Of a stretch of DNA of 64,000 nt, positions 1 to 12,347 are shown piece by piece. The position numbers and the translations under genes are program-made. Source of the stretch: Podaxis mareebaensis. Taxonomy: Eukaryota; Basidiomycota; Agaricomycetes; Agaricales; Agaricaceae. Positions within the stretch are counted from its first letter, which is position 1. Each line of letters starts with the position of its first letter. Location: assembly GCA_018524725.1 (NCBI GenBank), contig JAEUWP010000610.1:21018-85017 (forward strand). Reading direction: 5' to 3'. Under the pieces are notes generated by a model, which saw only the letters and a list, made by a program, of their open reading frames with translations, was not told the DNA's origin and ran no database searches.

Positions 1-1516
1 ATATACACTACTTACAATCTCCCATGAGGCGCCCGGAGCTGTCTAGTAAGCATACTAGTAGTGGTGCGTACGATGGTTCAATGCTGAAGAGATGCTATTG
101 AGGCGAATGTGCCATCATTGGGAGTGGTCAAAGCGCTAATCTATCACTCGGAGAGAGGGATATAGCGCATCACCATGATAATTGATAACTATAATGGGTG
201 TCACAGGAGGCTCCACCGCAAGTGACAAAAATTACAATTCCTCGCTGGAGGAGAAGATACTCAAGTCTCATGGACTTGAATCTCTCTAAAATAGACGAAG
301 AATAGTAGCCCTGTATCTTCTGCAACTTCGCGAAACGGGAGGAAATATAGCGCATTTGGCCCGAAGAGAATTAGATACGCGCTCATGTCCAAGTAGGGAA
401 CATCTGGCGACGCGAGAAAGTCAAGTTGATATGAAGAGCTGATAAGATGTCTTATGGCTGAACGTGGTGGAACGACCGACATGACGCCTTGTGGAACCTT
501 GTACAGATTTACAGTACTTGTTCCGATCCAGCGCCGCAAGTAAGCCACTGTTTCCAATTCGGGGCCCGAACTACCCGAGTAATTCGCGGAAACGAATACA
601 TGACGAGTGCTGGAGAGGCAGCGCCCTGATCTTAGTCATTGCTAGCTTCTAAATAACGTGATTGAATCCCCTTGACAGATTCATATGTGCCATCTTCACC
701 CCATTCAAGGGGCTGAGCTAATTGGAAGTTCAATCGCTGTGTTAGATCGGGAACTTTTGGTTGATCCAAGGTACCATTTCTTGAGTTCCATCAAGGAAAA
801 GAGCCCCATCACAATTTTACTCCTCAGCTTCGAAGGGTGTATTGCGGTTGAGTTCCGTGACTTAGTGTATTTCTGAAAGTGGAGTGGACTCTCTTGTTTG
901 TTGTAAATGCTCAATCATCGTTTTGCGAAAGGTCTCTGATAAATGGGTTGCTCATTGTATATAGCTCGCGGCACATGTTAAATCTCGTCAGGATCGCAGA
1001 CGGATCCAGCCAAACGGCGCGGAAGAACAACTCATGCAAGGAAGTCATAGCGATCGAGACTCAGCGCCCAAGATACACCCCAAGTGGAGAATCATTGGGC
1101 GATCTCTCCACCAGAAGGTTTCGGGACAATGGAAAGTCGAGAGAGAGACATTTGCGACCTATTCGGGAGAGTCGTTTGGTGAGAGAATTATTGCAGTGAA
1201 GGTGGCAATAAGTTAGCTTAGGATACGGCAACAAGACGTTCGACGAGCTCTTGAGTAAAGTTTTAGAAGTTTAACCCCGGAAGCGCCACCATTGTTTCGT
1301 GGAAGTTTGGGTCGAGGTTCGACCGCGTGTATGAACACTCTCGCTCGAAGGCTGAGTGGAGGTCAGTATGGCGACTGATATTATCGCTTCTGAGCGCTGC
1401 ACAGCACGTGACGGGAACGTTGGGCTGTGTTTATTGACCAATTGACCTCGCTAATCCTGAAATTTGGGGAATGGTAGTTCTGGACAGGGAGGTATTTGGT
1501 GCAAAAAAGTGCCTCC
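1..1516. other. No gene recognised at the left edge
   Basis: Both strands hold only short unconnected reading frames of up to about 106 codons. I saw no conserved motif and no chain of exons with matching splice phases. Base composition looks like ordinary genomic DNA with normal CpG. The stretch includes the 3' flank of the MFS gene that ends at 1517. Confidence 0.4.
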
Positions 1517-4176
1517 CTATGTTAGGAAGACGTAGCGGGGATCATTGTCCCATATTTCCGTACTCTCATCTTCTACGCCCTTCTCTTCGTCTTCAGCGGC
1601 TCGATTGATTTCCTGTAAGCGTTTCTGGTTCCTCTTATTCGCCAGACTCAGTCGTGTACGAGTGATAAAGGCAACAAGGATGCACAAGGACAAACATCTG
1701 GATTGCGGAAGTATCATGAGGATGAGCAAAGCAAAGAGATATCAGCAAGCTCACCCGGCAGATATTGCGTGTCCTTTGCGAAATTCGTCTTCTGGGTCGA
1801 AGTAGACCTGAGGCGAGGCGCTGAGATTCCAGGTGTTTAGTTAGCAGTCCTCAAGGAATAAATCATTCCACTCACATTGAGACACAATTGGATATCGAGA
1901 CGATGAACGCTGTTCCGACACCACGTTTCGAAGTGGGAGAGAACGTGTTCGCAGCCCAGCTCCTGTATGTCTAGTCGGTATATTGGTCCTGCTCGGTCAC
2001 ATGATACTTACATCACGAGCGGAAAGAGACTGTAGTTTCCTCCCACAACGAGGAATAACGCGAAGTATGCAGCGCCAACGCTTTTCTGCACAGACGTCGC
2101 AAGGATGATGTAGCCGATTAGTGAAAGAGTTGCCGAGAACATGATGTGATATCCTCTGTCTCGTGTGTAGTCGCTGTGCCATGACTGGAAGAAGACCATA
2201 AACCAGCCAACCACATAAGGCGCTACTGTAAGTCCTTGGGCGTTAATTGAGGAGAAACCAAGATCCTTGATAAGCTGAGCGCATACATGATGAGCAGATA
2301 CTTGATACGGCAATGATCGGCACGTACGGTGGGTAGGAAGTAAGAGATTGTTGCAACTCCAACATTGACTTAAGTCAGACCGGAAGGGGACGGTTGGGGT
2401 CAGGCACGAGTTCTCGTAAAGGACATGAAGAGCAACCCACAGCTAGCGTAGATCATCATGAACAACCAGGCGTTAGGATCTGATATGATGGCTTTGAAAC
2501 CCTGCCACCCGGTCATTCCGCCATGCGATTGAGGTTTGTGATCACGGTTCAACCTTGCTTGTGCAATGGCTCGCTCGCGGGGAGTTAGGAACGTGGCGGA
2601 GAATGGGAAGGAAGGAAGGAAGCAAAGGATGACTACGCCCATGACAAGGGTTGGTATTGCCTCGATCTTGGTGGCTGGGATCAGCAAGGAAAGGGGAATC
2701 CCATAGGATCGCGAACGTACAAGGAACAGAAATTGCCACCTGCGGATGCGTGAGCAAAGAAGTCGATATGTTTCAGTGTCTACTTACCCAGTTAGTAATG
2801 ATGTATGTGCGCGGACGAGTCCGAATGCAAGTAAACCCTATCCGTGAAAGTTACGGAACAGGGGGCTCAAAACGAAAATGAATCATACCCCTAGGGCTCC
2901 CGGAAGTGTCCCAGTCATTCCCAAACTAAAAAGCGATGAGGGAGGGGGGACGATGAGACAGTGGATTTATGCGGACCTAATCCGTAGAGCAAGCTCGCTT
3001 CTGTAGGACTATTAAGACACAATTCTCAGCAAGGAAGAGTGGCTATCACACACCGTTTATACCAGAATGACAGATAATAAATCACTCCGGCATAATAACC
3101 AGCTTCACCTATTCCCATGAGCACGCTACGACATTGTCTGGGTCACACGATTGCACATAATTGTGTGGAACTTCATACCGCAACACCAATAATGCTGCAT
3201 ATCCCTTTGCATATGTGAATGACAGAGATGAAAGACCCCAGAATGTCAAAGAGAGGAAGAAGCTATGGTTGAATTAAGCAATAGACGCCAATAACAGGTA
3301 TAACACTCACAATCGGTTCGCCCCAATATAACGTTGCAAAACTTTGCCATTAAATCAGACTCAAAGACTCAAAAACCGACTTTGAAACCATACTGTTGGC
3401 AGGCATCTCCAATAGACCTAGAGCTGACTTAAGAACGGGAGCGCAGGGCATAGACAGTGGAGCGCGTACAGTATCCAACGTAGAATATGCTTAATGCTAT
3501 CGTCCACTTTTGATTAGTGGTGATACCCTAGCAGCGAAATTGAGTAGGACAAAAACCCGAGGAAGTGGGAGTATTACGTAGTTGGTATTAAAAGCCTGTA
3601 TAACATGCGCATTTCCGCTGTGCTATCATGAGCGTCGGAACGAAGTAGAAATTGATTAAAGCTCACATATTCGTGCGATCTGGAGAAGGGTTAGTTCGAG
3701 GCTGAGTGTGACGCATAACAAGACCTACCGAACTGATTCACTACACGTCATAAGGTTACTTCAACGCTCCGCTTTGTGGATAACCAAGGAAACAAAGATG
3801 ACATACAGAGGAAGCTACCGCAAAGTCAGCTTGTTGAAGTAACGGTACCGCACCAAGTCCTACCTGATTATCACAAGCGGGAGCACCCTATTATCGATCT
3901 TGCGGCGGATCTGCCTCTGGAAGTTTGCAAGTTCGTGCTGCCCGAAACTTCTTCATTAAACTGACGAACCTCTTCCTCCGGTGTGTACTGGACCAGTTCG
4001 GCGTCCCGATGAACGGCCTCTGCCCATGCGGGATCCAGAGGAGAGAAGAAATGCTTCCTCTGTGCTTTTGGACCGAGCTCCTTCTGGTGTAGTGTCCCTT
4101 CGATCTCTTGTTGACGTTTTGTTTGAGAGTCGTCAACGGTATTACCCTCTGTTGAGCTTGTTGACAGAGTTGTCAT
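1517..4176 (-). CDS. MFS transporter, allantoate permease / anion:cation symporter family
   Basis: Multi-exon membrane transporter, probably importing a small organic anion or vitamin-like substrate. The first exon (start ATG at 4176) gives a hydrophilic N-terminus ending in TPEEE. After an intron it continues RQIRRKIDNRVLPLVII, the usual entry into helix 1. Later exons give SIFYVGYCLLEMPANS, GIGEAGYYAGVIYYLSFWYKR, SELALR, SLGMTGTLPGALGGLLAFG, WQFLFLIEAIPTLVMGVV, FLPSFPFSATFLTPRER, LIKDLGFSSINAQ, then a tail ending WDNDPRYVFLT. These match the Dal5/TNA1-type family in order and spacing. I traced about ten introns of 40-60 bases. The exons between about 3840 and 3540, covering helix 1 to 2, could not all be joined with certainty, so a small defect there is possible. 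The substrate cannot be read from sequence. Confidence 0.85.
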
Positions 4177-4480
4177 AGTGGGAGATGGACAGAGGGAACG
4201 GAGAGATGTCGCTTAGGCTACTTGAATGCCTTTGGCCTTTATGTGTGGGAAGGTTGAAGGAGAAAGCAAGCAAATAGACATCCTCGTGACTCTGGACCAC
4301 GGGAGTTTGACTTCTGCTTCTGCGAACCGCCATCGTATAATTCTGGCTATCGAAACGAAGGAAGTTATAAAAATAGTTCACTACCTAATGGACCAACTGT
4401 GGCACCTAACCTGACTCTGGTGGATGGCAGACGGGTACCCAAGAGGGTTTTAAGTGAGCTTCTGCGGGAGGGAAAAGGAG

Positions 4481-5252
4481 TTATAGGATCATAACCCCTT
4501 TGGATTTATCATCGAGGAGTAGGAGCTTGGCTCCAACAAGCACGCGGACTTTACGTTCGCCGGTTTCGAATGCCCAAGCATCAAGGACACCGCGAAGATA
4601 CAGGGATTGTGGCCAATCGTGATAGATTTTGATATAATCTATTGCTGCGATGGACACAAACGGATCCACCGAGGAGGTACTGTTGGGGTTGGTTCCTGTG
4701 TGCTTGGCCGTAGCAAGAGTCTTTGACGTTCGTATTGATTTATCAGGAGCGGGTTGTGAAGACGCGGGATGAAAAGATAGACCAAGAGGCCCCAGGTTCC
4801 CGACGTCGCGAAGACGAAGGAGAAATTCCCAGAATCGTGAAATTGCTCTAGGAGTCCATGCAATTTCATTCGCTTGAGCACTGGGGGGAACGGGCATGTC
4901 GTGTGAGGAGCCCAAGAGCACACCGGAAGTTGATTCTGTCCAGGGAAAGCTACCACGGACGGGCACTAACCATGCACAGCGGTCCCATTCTGTGAGACCA
5001 GTGAGCGGCAGGGTGTATGGGGGGATCATAATCGGTTTGGTTTTCTTGTAGGGCTTGAATCGGTCTTTTGAGCTAGAGGTACGAGTGTAAGGAGGCAGAA
5101 AATGGGGCTGAGACTAGTCAGGTTTTATCGAGTGGTAGGGAAGTATAGTTGACCTGTGGAATCAACCGGTATAAACCATCTTCTGGCTCCCTGTTCTTTG
5201 TTGAAGGAAGGCTGCGAAGGGAAGACGAAGGTCCGGTTGACATCCCCTCCAT
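4481..5252 (-). CDS. Hypothetical two-exon protein of about 240 residues
   Basis: I do not recognise this protein. The proposed start is the ATG at 5252. Exon 1 ends at LYRLIPQ, a 40-base intron (GTCAAC to CTGACTAG) follows, and exon 2 runs open to 4481. Exon 2 is rich in basic and proline residues at first (KPYKKTKPIMIPPYTLP). It then has a conserved-looking block, EWDRCAWLVPVRGSFPW, a low-complexity Pro/Ser/Thr stretch, and a C-terminal block from IDYIKIYHDWPQSLYLRG to VRVLVGAKLLLLDD that looks like alternating beta strands. No signal peptide or membrane span is seen. It lies head-to-head with the CLN3 gene, so the roughly 640-base gap may serve both promoters. Confidence 0.6.
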
Positions 5253-5887
5253 GAAATTGGTGCTTGAGAATTCTGGTAGATCCTGAGTACGATACATTTC
5301 GTCACCGTGGGCTGGCGTTCCCCATTCTTTGAGTTTGATTGATCTTGTTCCCGCTATATATGGAGGCTTTGACGCATATAGGAACTGCGCTGACTACCTG
5401 TGAGTGACTCACATGAATATAGTATTTTGTGATACATACTTGACTGCTTTTGCTCTGATTGGGGTCGAGTGCATGGGTGCGAATGCCAACGTCTGGTTTC
5501 ATCAATTGTTTGGTTGAGCAACTTTTGGCCATGTTCAAGTATTAAGGCTTGGGATACCGAGAGCGAAGTAGAGGCGCGTCCATGTGAGAAGTTATGCACA
5601 GTAAGATTGTATTTGTCTAATGAACTGGTACTCATGGCTTTGAAAATGATGCTTTGGGGCAAGACAATCGGAGGGGAAGTGGAAAAGCGAAAGCGGTGTC
5701 TGAACCTGTGAGTCGTGGGAATATGTAATCCACGTGATCTTCGCTGCATGGAACTCTGAGCCAGCCCTGTCTCGCCCGTCCCCCACACTCACCATCTCGG
5801 GAACTCTCCGCAATACTATGATCTCCGCCTACATACTGGTTTGAACTATACGAAACGATTGCGCCGTTCCCAACACTAACGATACGA
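5253..5887. other. Divergent intergenic region between the 4.5-kb gene and CLN3
   Basis: The stretch holds the probable promoters and 5' leaders of two oppositely directed genes. Overlapping minus-strand frames at 5354-5788 and 5592-5813 show no motif and look like chance frames. No element could be assigned with confidence. Confidence 0.4.
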
Positions 5888-7935
5888 ATGCACCCATCCT
5901 TTGCGGCTTCGGCTGGAGGTCGTGAATTGGACCTGCAGAGCAACAGGTTATTGGACGAAGAAGTAGAAACCAGTGACACTGCTGATCTCGCCGGCCAGCA
6001 AGGTGATTCCATATCCACCCAATATAAGTGTTAGCTAACCTTTCTTTTTGAGACCGCCAACACCGTCTCCTGCGTAACCTGTCCATTTCGTTCTTCCTCT
6101 TTGGCCTCTTCAACAATGGTGAGTACATGTTATCAGCCCCTCTAGCTTGCTTAATACTTGCATTTCTCTAGTACTCTATGTTATAATCCTGTCTGCTGCC
6201 CTTGACCTAGTCCCCCCTTCGACGCCGAAGGGAATCATAGCTTTCTGTAATATCGCTCCTGCGCTTGCAGCGAAAATAGGGTGGCCTTACATCCTGAAGG
6301 GTCGGATACGTTATGCAAAGAGACTTATTGGCTGTTGTGCCCTGAGTATGTGTGGAATGATAGTGGGTACAGAGTTTCTCCGTGATTAGCAATCCATTGA
6401 TAATGGACGAAGGTCGTTGCTCTCTTTGAATCGTTGGCCATGAGACTCCTCGGAATTAGTTTGGCATCCTTTTCATCTGGTAAGTTAATAGGTACATCTC
6501 AAGACTTTCCCTTATTCGTGGCACTAGGTCTGGGTGAATTAACATTCCTTCAATTGTCAACAACGTATGCACCCCCCTCGGTAGGCGGCCGTAGTGTCGG
6601 GTACGTAATTGACCACACTCTTTGCGCCCGTACTTATAGCGACGATTCAGGTATTTTGCGTCTGGGACAGGCGCTGCGGGACTGGTTGGTGCCTTTCTCT
6701 GGTGGGAGCTACGGAAATTCGGCGTCCGAATTGGCGTTGGTCTGTCTTCGGTACGTCGTTTCTGGAACCCATTATCTCAAGTATCTTACCCTTGCACCTC
6801 TTGCGATAGGTCATGCCTTTGATTATTCCCCTCACCTATTTTTTCTTCTTACCGCATAACACTGCATTCTTGTTTTCACACTCCCCGGTAACCTACGAGG
6901 ACCAAATCAGTCCTTCTGAAGTCCTCTCCGGTCTTCCTTATACCCCGCTCGGGACAGCCGAAGATGAAGCTGGAGAAGAAGAGGGGGCCTTGCCCGCGGG
7001 ACCCAAGCGGAAAGTTGCTTTGTCTTTCGAAGATAAATGGTGTCTTGTCCAGCCATTGCTGACTAAATATATGCTTCCTCTTTGTGAGTGCCGGACACTT
7101 TGCATATACCCCATGATTTACTGAGCCATATCTTAGTCTGTGTTTACCTGGTATGTTGATGTGCTGATTACCGTAATTTATTTACTCAAACTCAATTGGG
7201 CAGTTTGAATATACTATTAATCAGGTATGTTACAAAGTCCCTCGCAATTGAAGACCTGCCTCACCCATAAGCAGGGAATTGCCCCGACTTTATTATATCC
7301 CGTCCCTTCGCCTGAGGGGCACTGGCTATTGAGCAAGATCATTCATTCTGTCCGAGACTATTATCCCTTCTGGCAGGCAAGTTGCTCCTTATTTCCGCTT
7401 GACGTCCATGCCATAATGTAACCATCCTACAGCTCGTTTATCAAGCTACCGTCTTCTTCTCTCGTTCCTCAATCTCTCTAGGGCTGCCTGCGCTTCCCGC
7501 GAGCCTCTTGCCGCTTCCAGCAGTCACACAGGCAATCATACTCTTCCTTCTTACTCTAGAATCCGCGTTTGGTTTCTTCTCAGAGGAGTCTGAAGCCATG
7601 AACATCTTTTTCGTGTTTACTCTCATTAGTATCGAAGGTATATGCGGCGGACTTGCTTAGTCAGTATCTATTCTCTCTACACTCAGCTAACAAATACTGA
7701 TCCCTGATTCAATGGTAGCGTTAACGTCTTTTATCGTCTGAACCAAGAACATCCGGACCCGAACTCCAACCATGATCTCGAACGTACGAAGCAGGAGAGG
7801 GAGTTCAAGATCGGTTCTATAGGCTTCGCGGATTCCTCGGGAATCTTGTTTGCTTCGATACTGGCGGTACCGACTGAAGTGGAATTGTGCAAAGCGCAAG
7901 TTAGAAGGGGAAAGTTACTCTGCAAAGGATTATAG
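5888..7935 (+). CDS. BTN1: Battenin / CLN3 family lysosomal-vacuolar membrane protein
   Basis: Homologue of human CLN3 and yeast Btn1, a multi-spanning vacuole/endosome membrane protein tied to pH and amino-acid balance. From the ATG at 5888, exon 1 gives an acidic cytosolic N-terminus ending in LAGQ. Further exons give SISFFLFGLFNNVLYVIILS, AALDLVPPSTPKGI, ESLAMRLLGISLASFSSG, LGELTFLQLSTTYAPP, FASGTGAAGLVGAFLWWELR, FEYTINQ, DYYPFWQLVYQATVFFSRSS and ICGGLAYVNVFYRLN. It ends EFKIGSIGFADSSGI with ELCKAQVRRGKLLC. These are the family's signature blocks in the right order. I count about eleven GT-AG introns. A charged loop of about 70 residues near 6890-7060 (acidic, then KRK) is the usual variable cytosolic loop. 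The coding region appears intact. Confidence 0.93.
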
Positions 7936-9200
7936 CTTCCTATCCTACAACACTATGTACGTAATGGATACCTATTTAACGTTTAACATTAGTGCCTTTT
8001 GGAGCCGGAAGAAACTACAACTCTTTCAAGTTTCGCCCCCCACCACTGTTGGTGCAATGGACACTTGAAATACTAATGTCTGAAGAAATCTTTCAATCAT
8101 CAAAACTCGCAATTGTGACGGATGGAAACCCTGTTGGATCCCAAGTATGTATGAGTATTCCGGCAATCACCACAGTTCAAATAGGTCGCCTATTTCTGGC
8201 TCACGCAGCCTTCCCTGGATCACGCGTCCGCAGCGAATGTCAGTCACCATTATGCCTTGCTATATCATCCTTCACTCATTCAGCATGTTCGCGCTTCTAA
8301 GGCCGTTCACCTCGCCCGCGCTCGTCGAAACGTGCTGTCTAAAAACAGCTTGTGCCAACTTCGCCGTTAGGAGTGCCTAGATCACACGAATTCTTCCCGT
8401 TCATGACTACCGGATCTTGACCCAAGTTCTGGAAATGCGGCCTATAGCACATAACACAGAACCTTATGGAATAGCACGTCGCAACTAAATCCTAATTTAA
8501 CAAAACAACCATTGCAAGCTCGCGATTCAGGTCGGCTTTCATTGACTTCCTTACACGTCTTTCGAGGCTCGAACACATACTGTCTTGAGAACCCGAGAGA
8601 AAGTCCGTATTCTAGTTGCTGCGTATCGTCTTTCTTTATGCCCGCAGCAACATCTGTCCAAGACAGGTTCTTGATAGTTCTAGAATATGTACAAACCTCG
8701 CCTCTCATGCTTCCTATTATCAAATCCGCCCTATACTTATGGTCCAAAGCTGAGCGATTCTTCGTCGCATCGACACCGTCGTCTCACCTTCTCTGGGCCT
8801 CCGCAACCAGTGCATCTTGAAGCTACAGGGGCGTAGTCGTCATTTGTAAGTACGAAATCTACGCAATGTCTGATGCTTCGCACACGAATTGAACATGTCT
8901 TCTCTGAGGTTATCCCCGAAACCATTGTTTCTACTCCTACAATCATCATCGCAGCTGCAGTCATTACTGCAATATCCCAACAGTCAACCCTATGTCTTAC
9001 AACCCGACAAGTGTGCTAGCTCAGGCCGTACCAGGCAATTTTATGAACTGTTGCAAATGCGACCTCTCCACCACCTCCAGCGGTCCGCGCAGAATCTACC
9101 GGTAAATTTATTCATAATCTCTCTGATTGGTTCATAAGCTGATGGTTTATTCTGCCTGTTCCTAGTGTGGGCATAACCTTGAAGGTCCTGCCCTCTGTAA
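7936..9200. other. No gene confirmed downstream of CLN3
   Basis: Several plus-strand frames (7992-8300, 8512-8820, 8889-9137) and one minus-strand frame (8442-8747) look partly protein-like. I could not join any of them into a convincing exon chain or match them to a family. A frame near 9030-9105 has a CCKC motif, but splicing to the next CGH motif does not keep frame. Confidence 0.35.
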
Positions 9201-9204
9201 GTTC

Positions 9205-9790
9205 CGCTTTTCTGTTATTTTGGGCAATTTATTGATTGGTTTTTCACATTCTAGGACTGGTTGTGATGTTGATACTAGCTTTTTTTTCTTTTTCTTTCTC
9301 TCATTTATAGTTCTTGTTTTCCTGTCCTCTTCTTTCATTTTTTTGATGTCTGTTAGCACTTTTCCCTCTTGCAGAATATTTAATTTGGATATCAGACAAA
9401 GCATCATGTGTACTGCCTTCTGGCCTTATGGAAGGTTGAGTGCTACAGCTCTGGGCAATTTCAGAAAGTCTGGGATATCTGTTGACTCTTCTCTGAGTCT
9501 CTCTTACCTGAAATCTCCAAAAAGTTTATTTTTAGACTATCTAATAAGTCATAAAACAATGGAGTCTCAGAAGACAACTGTGGCATTAATACACAAATTA
9601 TAACATGATCGATCAGAGTCTGAGTTAACTGAGTCATCAGAATCACTGGCTTGAAGACCCAGAAGACAACTGCAACACTCAGAATGCACAATTATAGCAT
9701 GATCAATAACAGTCTAAGTTAACTGAGTCATCAGAACCACTGGCATGAAGATGGCACACACACATTTGTTTTGACTTCTGGAAGCCAGCA
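9205..9790. repeat. CpG-poor, AT-rich patch with a tandem duplication
   Basis: This short block differs from its surroundings. It begins with T-rich tracts (9275-9350), and I see one CG dinucleotide (9609) across nearly 600 bases. Inside it a unit of about 94 bases occurs twice in a row, at about 9566-9659 and 9660-9753. Both copies start CAGAAGACAACTG and share GTTAACTGAGTCATCAGAA. The composition matches the decayed block at 45-54 kb, so it is probably a mutated mobile-element remnant. The family cannot be named. Confidence 0.6.
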
Positions 9791-10140
9791 GTCCGGCTCG
9801 CCACTTTGCCTTCATCTATGTCCAGATCACTGGGACATTGATATGGGAGTGCAATGCGTTTTCTATGTGGATTAAAAGATCGCTATATGTATGTCGCGAG
9901 TCAAATCATGACAGAGCCACATGTACAAATTTGGGTTTCAAGTATTGTCACGGTCTATCTTCGCAGGGTAGGGAAAGTTATGAACGAGAGTAACATTCAT
10001 TTTCTTGTATGAAACATAACATTGAGAGAGGGCACGGTGCGAGCAAAGAAAACAAGTCACGATCAATATATGGTTAAAGAGGGAACGAATGATTGAACGG
10101 AGGGGAGCAGGAATGTTGCCAAAATAAGGTCATCCAACAA

Positions 10141-11165
10141 TTATACCTCGAAACTCCCATACTCGCTGGCATGGAACCGCATGAGTGCAGCGACAGCAAG
10201 AGTAGCCAAGTACTCAATTTCTCTGTCGTGCAATCCAGCGTGCCCAATACCAGCCTCAACGTCAACGTCCATAGCACCACGGTGCCAAACCTGACCATTC
10301 AGGAATGAAAACGTGGTGCTGATCCTTTCGCTTTGAGAGCTGGGCGTCCCAGGAGGGACACTAAAGGTGGGGAAGGAGGGCCTGTGAGCAAGGTGAATGC
10401 AGCGGACGATTTCCTCGATGCTGAGCGATGAGCTGCCATGACGAGTGTAACGGCTCCAGGAAGTCGGAACTTGAGCAAAGTGGTGAAATTGCTGTCTGAT
10501 TGCCGGATCATCTTCGACCTGGTGGACGAGAGCAATTACAAGAGTGGAAATGGCGAGGGTTGTCGTGGTAATAAAGTTGACCATGGTCTCAGTGTCATCA
10601 CGCGGGACAAGGGGGGGTATTGTTGTGCAGAAGGAAAGTTGACGAGTTCCGGCATAATTTGCAGCAAGATCCTGCAATACGCCAGTACTGACAACTGATC
10701 CTTCTTGGCACAACAACACACCCAAGAGGACGTGTAGAACAAACCGGTTCATATAGATTTCTTCGTTTTGTGTCTCACTTCCTCCGTTGGCGCTCCGTAA
10801 GGTTCCGAGCGACGTAAACGAGTCCATGGCGATGCTGTTGAGCCCGCCCCAGCCGTGCACGCCGGCGGCGGACAACATCGCGGCGCGGGGGTCGGTGAAG
10901 GTTGTTGATGCGTGCGCGATGCGGATGGATGTGGTGAAACGGCGGTATAGGGCATTTACAGCATCTTGAGTGTCCTTCTTATACTTGGTACTTACGGGAT
11001 GTGTTAGGGTGAAGCAACAAAAGTGAGGTTGGCCACATACAATAGACCACTTGTCAAGATAAACCCTCCCGCGATACCTGTAACGAAGGGGATGAGGCTA
11101 GTGATCATAGTAAACGGCAGATTGAGGGAGAAGATGCATACAGCTGGGGTGACAGCGGTTCTCAT
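10141..11165 (-). CDS. Hypothetical protein with an N-terminal membrane span
   Basis: Start ATG at 11165. Exon 1 encodes a hydrophobic helix (SLIPFVTGIAGGFILTSGLL). A short intron with CTAAC before its acceptor leads to YKKDTQDAVNALYRRF, then a long open frame down to 10141. The long frame holds further hydrophobic pieces (MNRFVLHVLLGVLL, FITTTTLAISTLVIALVHQ) and a Ser/Pro-rich C-terminal half. The exact 5' splice site is uncertain, and one more intron inside the long exon is possible. The N-terminal GG-rich helix followed by a Lys-rich stretch resembles small mitochondrial inner-membrane proteins such as Mic12, but the match is too loose to use as a name. Confidence 0.45.
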
Positions 11166-12347
11166 ATATGGAAGAATTCTCTGACAGATCAGATCATTGG
11201 CTGAATGAGCATCGGTACCTATGGCAAGTCATGTTATTCCGTGAAGTTCTTTTGCAAACGGCCCGTTTGTCCCGAATGCGACGCATAACGGACAATACCT
11301 TGCATCACTCGAACTGCACTCGAAATTTAATCTCTGAATTATTCACCCTCACTCTCGCACACGAGGTCACCGCACGCCTTGTCAGTCATCAAACTTTGAC
11401 TTTGTTGCAGGGGGAGTACTTGAAAACTGAGTCGAGAAGCTCTTCATCCCCAAGGGCTGCGCAATACTGCGCCTGGGGTATTAACATTTTAGTAAGACAC
11501 TGTTTTTCCGTCGTACGAACTGGTTCTTCGGGGCGAACAAACATCGTGCAAATGTCGAGAGGTGTCCTGGCCGACTTAGTTCGGAGCTCGTAGAGAGGAT
11601 CTTGGACCTTTTCTTGACAACATAACATTCGATTCAGCGTTGAACGTGGACGACCGAAGTGGCAACATCATGGACAGCAGAATATCAAAGTACCCGTTAG
11701 TGCTTCCGGAAAGTGGTTCAAGGGAAAATCCTAGAGCAAACCTGAGACCTCGAAAGCGCACGGGTGGGTTGCTGCTCGGGAGGGGGCGGGGGGTGCGCGG
11801 CGCCTATGGGGAGGATCACATACTTGAATCAGGCATACTTGAATCAGGACATTACCAACCAAGCGGTTAGCGTGAATGGGGTTTATGCGTCACAAAGTGC
11901 TACCAGCAGCTCTCGACTGCTTTCTGGGGGAATCAATTGAGATAACTGGAAAGTTGTCTGAATAATGGGCTACATAGAGTTTACATATCTTCCCAATACG
12001 ATGAAAATATACAGATACAGATACTGTGGACAGGATAACAATGTATCGTGCAGAGAACATATAAGAATAATCATGTCAACAAGTGCCGTCGGAAATCATG
12101 TAAATAAAACGGAATGAATGGATCGACGGAGTCAAAGAGGTATACTAGGGTATGTGCGCGGCAGGGGTGGCGGCGTCCAATTACATAGGTAAGAATCAGG
12201 CACACCTAACGGCCCCGACAGCATGGTAGTCGCAAGAAGGATCATCAGGCAAGAATCGACGTTGTTGTCCACTCAGGCTGCGCCTTATAGCACTTCTCCA
12301 CAGTCATACCCGACCGCTCGTAGCCCATGTTAAAAGAGGCACCCGAT
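11166..12347. other. Intergenic stretch with a small tandem repeat
   Basis: No gene recognised. A plus-strand frame (11168-11593) has no motif. A 15-base unit, CATACTTGAATCAGG, is repeated directly at 11819-11848. The segment 11990-12200 is AT-rich and is probably the 3' flank of the gene ending at 12348. Confidence 0.35.

Noticed and set aside
5354..6018. Overlapping minus-strand frames of 73-144 codons near the CLN3 start
   Set aside because: They overlap each other and the first exon of CLN3, lack motifs and cannot be spliced into one chain.
8991..9200. Possible small zinc-binding protein (CCKC and a downstream CGH)
   Set aside because: The intron at 9102-9165 joins the pieces in the wrong phase, so the second zinc motif is not produced. 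The only in-phase join gives unrelated text and a stop.
9220..9603. Plus-strand frame of 127 codons with a run of Phe
   Set aside because: The frame is a by-product of T-rich, CpG-poor repeat DNA, and its end lies in the tandem duplication.
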